A DNA stretch of 64,000 nucleotides from Planctomycetota bacterium (GTDB lineage: Bacteria > Planctomycetota > UBA1135 > JADKAF01), in the NCBI GenBank assembly GCA_016719295.1, contig JADKAF010000001.1, forward strand, positions 5,456,001 through 5,520,000, in the 5' to 3' direction. Position numbers and translations under genes: made by a program. This document shows positions 61,148 through 64,000 of this stretch, one piece after another. Every line of letters starts with the position of its first letter. The first letter of the stretch is position 1. Under the pieces are notes generated by a model that saw nothing but the letters and a program-made list of their open reading frames with translations, did no database searches and had not been told where the DNA came from.

Positions 61148-61810
61148 ATGAAGAAGCTCTTCCGCCTCCTCTTCTCCGGGATGGACCTCTTCCGCTTCGC
61201 GGTGCTCCTCCTGGTGGTCGGCAACGTGGCCCTTGGCGCCATCTTCTTCTCGCAGTGGCGTCAGAAGCAGGCGCTGCTGACGCAGATCGAGAAGGACCAG
61301 ACGGCCGTCGGTGAGATGCTGCTGCGCCACGATCGTCTGCGCGAGATGTTCAGCTACCTGCAGACCGACAAGCTCGCTGGCGAGGCGCGCAACGAGCTCA
61401 CCGATTACGTGCTCAACGCCGCTAGAGGCGCGATGGTTCCGCAGCCACGCGGCTTGCGCAACTCAGACGGCGTGGGGCGCAACGTGGGCAAGGTCCGCGT
61501 CGTCGAGCGCACGATGGACATCACCTGGCCGAACGAGGACATCGTGAATCGCCCGGTCGGCGACGGCCCGTGGCGCGACTCGGTGCGCGGCGGCTTCACG
61601 CAGAACGAGCTGCTGACGCTGCTCTACTACCTCGAGAAGAACAGCGAGCGCGTGAAGGTGCAGCAGATGTCCATCAAGCCCTTCAAGGCGGCGCAGAGCG
61701 GCGGGCGCGTGCAGACCTTGCAGCGCGAGGAGCCGAACGAGCACTGGCGCTGGTCGATCTCGAAGCTGACGATCCTGATGCGCAGCCTCGAGGGCTCGGG
61801 CTCCGGCTAG
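61148..61810 (+). CDS. PilO/GspM-like inner-membrane assembly protein
   Basis: 220 aa, 11 bp after the PilM/N fusion. The N-terminus is cytoplasmic, followed by one membrane helix (LFRFAVLLLVVGNVALGAIFF), a coiled coil (RQKQALLTQIEKDQTAVGEMLLRHDRL) and a C-terminal alpha/beta part (NELLTLLYYLEKNSERVKVQQMSIKPFKA...WRWSISKLTILMRSLEG). This is the topology and size of PilO or GspM. Its 3' end overlaps the convergent hydrolase gene by 4 bp. Confidence 0.75.
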   Translation: MKKLFRLLFSGMDLFRFAVLLLVVGNVALGAIFFSQWRQKQALLTQIEKDQTAVGEMLLRHDRLREMFSYLQTDKLAGEARNELTDYVLNAARGAMVPQPRGLRNSDGVGRNVGKVRVVERTMDITWPNEDIVNRPVGDGPWRDSVRGGFTQNELLTLLYYLEKNSERVKVQQMSIKPFKAAQSGGRVQTLQREEPNEHWRWSISKLTILMRSLEGSGSG

Positions 61811-62451
61811 TCGCCTCGGCGCTCGAGCCAGCTCGCGATCGCGTCCTCGACCAGCTGCGCGCGCCGCGTGAAGAGGTGATCGCTGTCGGCGAGCACCTCC
61901 CAATCGATCGGCATCGCGCAGCGGCGCGCGAAGGCCTCGAACTCCTCGGCCGGGACGAACTCGTCGTGATCTCCCAGGAGCAGGAGCTTCGGCTTCCTCG
62001 ATCGCTCGAGGAAGCCGAAGTCGTATTTCCGCAGCGGCATGCCGACCCCGATCAGGAGGTCGACGCGCGGATCCTCGACACCGGCTTCGAGGCCGAAGCG
62101 CGAGCCGAAGGAGAAGCCCGCCATGACGACGCTCTCGGGAGCCGAGCCTCCCGTGAGCTCCGCGCGCAGGAGGTGATCCAGCGCGGTCTGGGCGTCCGCG
62201 CGCTCGCCGCGGCCTTCGTCGTGCACGCCGGCGCTACGGCCGACGCCGCGGAAGTTGAAGCGCAGCGTGGCATAGCCCGCGCGGCGCAGCCCCTTCGCCA
62301 TGCGATGGACCACCGTCGTGTTCATGGTCCCGCCGTGCAGGGGGTGCGGATGGCAGACGACGGCGACGCGGCGGAACGGCGGCTCGTGTTCGCACTCGAG
62401 CAGGGCTTCGAGAGGGCCAGCCGTGCCGGCGAGGAAGAGCTCTTGGCGCAT
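61807..62451 (-). CDS. Alpha/beta hydrolase (CC/SE-type, dienelactone-hydrolase-like)
   Basis: 214 aa. The oxyanion-side motif VVCHPHPLHGGTMNTTVVHRMAKGL and the fold GYATLRFNFRGVGRS are typical of small bacterial alpha/beta hydrolases of the YfhR/'HPHP' type. Nucleophile Ser in AGFSFGS (GxSxG), acid Asp in LLLGDHDEFV and His in DSDHLF form a complete triad. Substrate is not readable. Cytoplasmic, no signal peptide. It stands alone and converges on the PilO-like gene. Confidence 0.9.
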   Translation of the reverse strand: MRQELFLAGTAGPLEALLECEHEPPFRRVAVVCHPHPLHGGTMNTTVVHRMAKGLRRAGYATLRFNFRGVGRSAGVHDEGRGERADAQTALDHLLRAELTGGSAPESVVMAGFSFGSRFGLEAGVEDPRVDLLIGVGMPLRKYDFGFLERSRKPKLLLLGDHDEFVPAEEFEAFARRCAMPIDWEVLADSDHLFTRRAQLVEDAIASWLERRGD

Positions 62452-62564
62452 GGGGAAATGGGAGGTGGGGGGCGCGCCATCGCAGGTGGCCGCGCGTCAT
62501 GCCATCATGCCGGTGCGCGTCCTCCTGTCGCGAGGGCGTGACTCGGAATGCCGTACGACTGGCG

Positions 62565-64000
62565 ATGACCTCCTCCGCTCCTCCCTCCGCGCCGATCGCT
62601 CCGCTCCGCGCGCTCGTCGAAGCCTGGCTCCGCGCGGACTTCTTCGGCGGCGCCGGGCAGCGCGGGTCGGGTGCGCCGCTCGTCACGGCGCTCTCGTTCC
62701 AGTCGTTCTGCTCGTCGATCTTCGCGATCCTGCTCTTCGGCGAGATGCCGGCGATCGACTTCTATCTCGCGACCCTCGCGTTCGCGGGGCTGCTGGTCGC
62801 GCTGACCGTGATGGGCGATCTGGGAGCCGTGCTGCGCGACGCGCGTCTCGCGCGCGTGGTCGCCGCGGCGCCCATCTCGCCCGGCGTGTTCCTGCGCGCA
62901 CGCCTCGTGCATGCGGGGATCTACCTCGGTCTCGTCGCGACGGCCACGGCGCTGCCACCGGCGATCCTCTCGCTGTGGGTCGGAGGTGGGCCGCACGCGG
63001 CGCTCGCGTACTTGGTCGCGGCGTTGCACCAAGCCGTCGTGCTCGGGCTGGCGATGGTCGGGTTGCAGACCCTGCGCCTCGTAGGCGGACGCTGGACCGG
63101 TTGGATCCAGAGCTTGCTCGTCCTCGCGTCGTTGCTGCTCTTCTTCCTCGGCTTGCGCTACCTACCCGACCTGCCGGCGCTCCGCGCGCAGCACGAGGAG
63201 TGGTTCGCTCTGCTCCCGCCCGCCTGGTTCGCAGGAGAGATCCTGCTCGTCGCGCCGCCGCGCGAGACCTTCGCGCACACGCTGCTCTGGGTGCTCCCGG
63301 GGCTCGGCCTCACCGGCCTCCTCGTCTTGCTCGTCGCGCTGCGCGGCGCGCGCGGGCTCGCTGAATCCGACGCGGCGGCCGTGTCGCAGAGCGCGACGCG
63401 CGCCTTCTTGCCCTGGCGCGGGATCTGCGCTCCGCGCGTTTCGCGCACGGAGCGCGCGGCCTATGACTTCGCGCTCGACCAGCTCGCCCGCGATCGCGAG
63501 TTCCGGCTGCGCGCCTACCCGCTCTTCGGGTTCCCGTTCGCGATGCTCGGCGCGGGCTTCCTCACCGATGCTCGCGAGGACCAGGGGCTCTATCTGAACC
63601 TCGTCCTGTACACGCTGAACGCCTACCTGCCCATCGTGCTGAGCTTCCTCGCCGTGAGCCCGCACTGGCGCGCGCGGTGGATCTTCCACGTTGCGCCGCT
63701 CGAATCACGGCAAGCGTTCGAGCGCGGCGTCATGCGCGCGGTCGTCGCGCACCTCCTGCTGCCGGTCTACCTCGGTCTGGCTCTCGCTTACTGCTATCTG
63801 CGCCCGCCTCTGGAAGCGCTGCTCCAGGTGCCCAACGCCTTCCTCGTCGCCCTCTTGCTCCTGCCGCGCTCCTATCGCGCCGCGGTCGGATCCGCGCCGT
63901 TCACTCATCCTCCGGATCGCATGCACGCCGTGGGCGGCGAGGGCGATCGCGCGGGAATGAACGTCTTCGGTCTCGGCATCGGTCTCGCGATCGCGAGCCT
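62565..64000 (+). CDS. Large integral membrane protein, truncated by the window end
   Basis: The frame begins with ATG at 62565 (MTSSAPPSAPIAPLRALVEAWLRADFFGG) and stays open to the last base, at least 478 codons. About ten hydrophobic segments are visible, for example IDFYLATLAFAGLLVALTVMGDLG, WIQSLLVLASLLLFFLGLRYL, LLWVLPGLGLTGLLVLLVALRGA and NLVLYTLNAYLPIVLSFLAV. The periodic 'RxARLVxAxPISPGVFLRARL' cytoplasmic segment recalls ABC-2-type permeases (ATPase-coupled exporters). No ATPase is on this side of the edge. Family assignment is tentative. Confidence 0.7.
   Translation, partial: MTSSAPPSAPIAPLRALVEAWLRADFFGGAGQRGSGAPLVTALSFQSFCSSIFAILLFGEMPAIDFYLATLAFAGLLVALTVMGDLGAVLRDARLARVVAAAPISPGVFLRARLVHAGIYLGLVATATALPPAILSLWVGGGPHAALAYLVAALHQAVVLGLAMVGLQTLRLVGGRWTGWIQSLLVLASLLLFFLGLRYLPDLPALRAQHEEWFALLPPAWFAGEILLVAPPRETFAHTLLWVLPGLGLTGLLVLLVALRGARGLAESDAAAVSQSATRAFLPWRGICAPRVSRTERAAYDFALDQLARDREFRLRAYPLFGFPFAMLGAGFLTDAREDQGLYLNLVLYTLNAYLPIVLSFLAVSPHWRARWIFHVAPLESRQAFERGVMRAVVAHLLLPVYLGLALAYCYLRPPLEALLQVPNAFLVALLLLPRSYRAAVGSAPFTHPPDRMHAVGGEGDRAGMNVFGLGIGLAIAS

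Overview
This is a very GC-rich bacterial chromosomal segment. The mix of genes suggests a member of the Planctomycetota: giant FG-GAP/VCBS and ASPIC-UnbV exported proteins, a DUF1028 protein with IPT domains, a DUF1080 lipoprotein, a membrane-anchored Ser/Thr kinase with TPRs, and an ECF sigma factor fused to a transmembrane helix and a large extracytoplasmic part. This placement is inferred from gene content; no rRNA or other marker gene is present.

Layout. 1-0.64 kb: end of a secretin-like protein. 0.66-6.76 kb: a complete RNA-repair/Ro RNP locus. On the minus strand it carries rsr (Ro60/TROVE), three tandem Y-type RNAs (two with circularly permuted tRNA mimics), rtcB and rtcA; the CARF-type sigma54 activator gene rtcR is divergent. 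6.8-9.4 kb: FG-GAP protein. 9.6-10.6 kb: a thioredoxin-like protein whose CxxC motif is UGPC, read through an in-frame TGA followed by a bacterial SECIS-like hairpin. 10.8-11.6 kb: MntA/HepT toxin-antitoxin pair, next to a near-perfect 68-bp palindrome. 11.8-13.5 kb: a decaying carboxypeptidase-regulatory-like gene with three separable lesions, one of them a MITE with CTAG target duplications. 14.1-22.5 kb: DUF1028 protein, Ser/Thr kinase-TPR, and the divergent ECF sigma-TM fusion. 22.6-30.5 kb: DUF4143 ATPase behind a 4 x 23-bp tandem array, APC permease, small membrane and lipoproteins, DUF1080 lipoprotein and a PHP-DUF5722 protein. 30.5-34.6 kb: REP-like palindromes, radical SAM/DUF2344 protein and cystathionine beta-synthase.

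34.7-43.3 kb is an eight-gene, almost fully overlapping minus-strand operon resembling a reduced flagellar motor without the filament: TPR protein, degenerate histidine kinase, NtrC-like regulator with an altered receiver and GAFTGA loop, a FliF-FliG fusion, frameshifted MotE, MotA and two different MotB-like proteins. It is the strongest candidate here for an undescribed machine. 43.4-48.3 kb: exported proteins, including an ASPIC/UnbV FG-GAP protein. 48.3-51.0 kb: prfB with its programmed +1 frameshift, and purH. 51.2-51.9 kb: two tandem TRL-like lipoproteins. 52.1-54.4 kb: mlaE-mlaF-mlaD lipid-transport operon. 54.5-57.3 kb: trypsin-like protease and ribBA. 57.4-59.1 kb: ECF sigma factor, anti-sigma candidate and CpxP-like protein. 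59.2-61.8 kb: fused PilM/PilN-type and PilO-type assembly proteins. 61.8-64.0 kb: alpha/beta hydrolase and a membrane protein cut by the window end.

Most genes within operons overlap by 4 bp (ATGA or GTGA), which was used to choose GTG starts. All functional statements rest on motif recognition and context; no database search was run.
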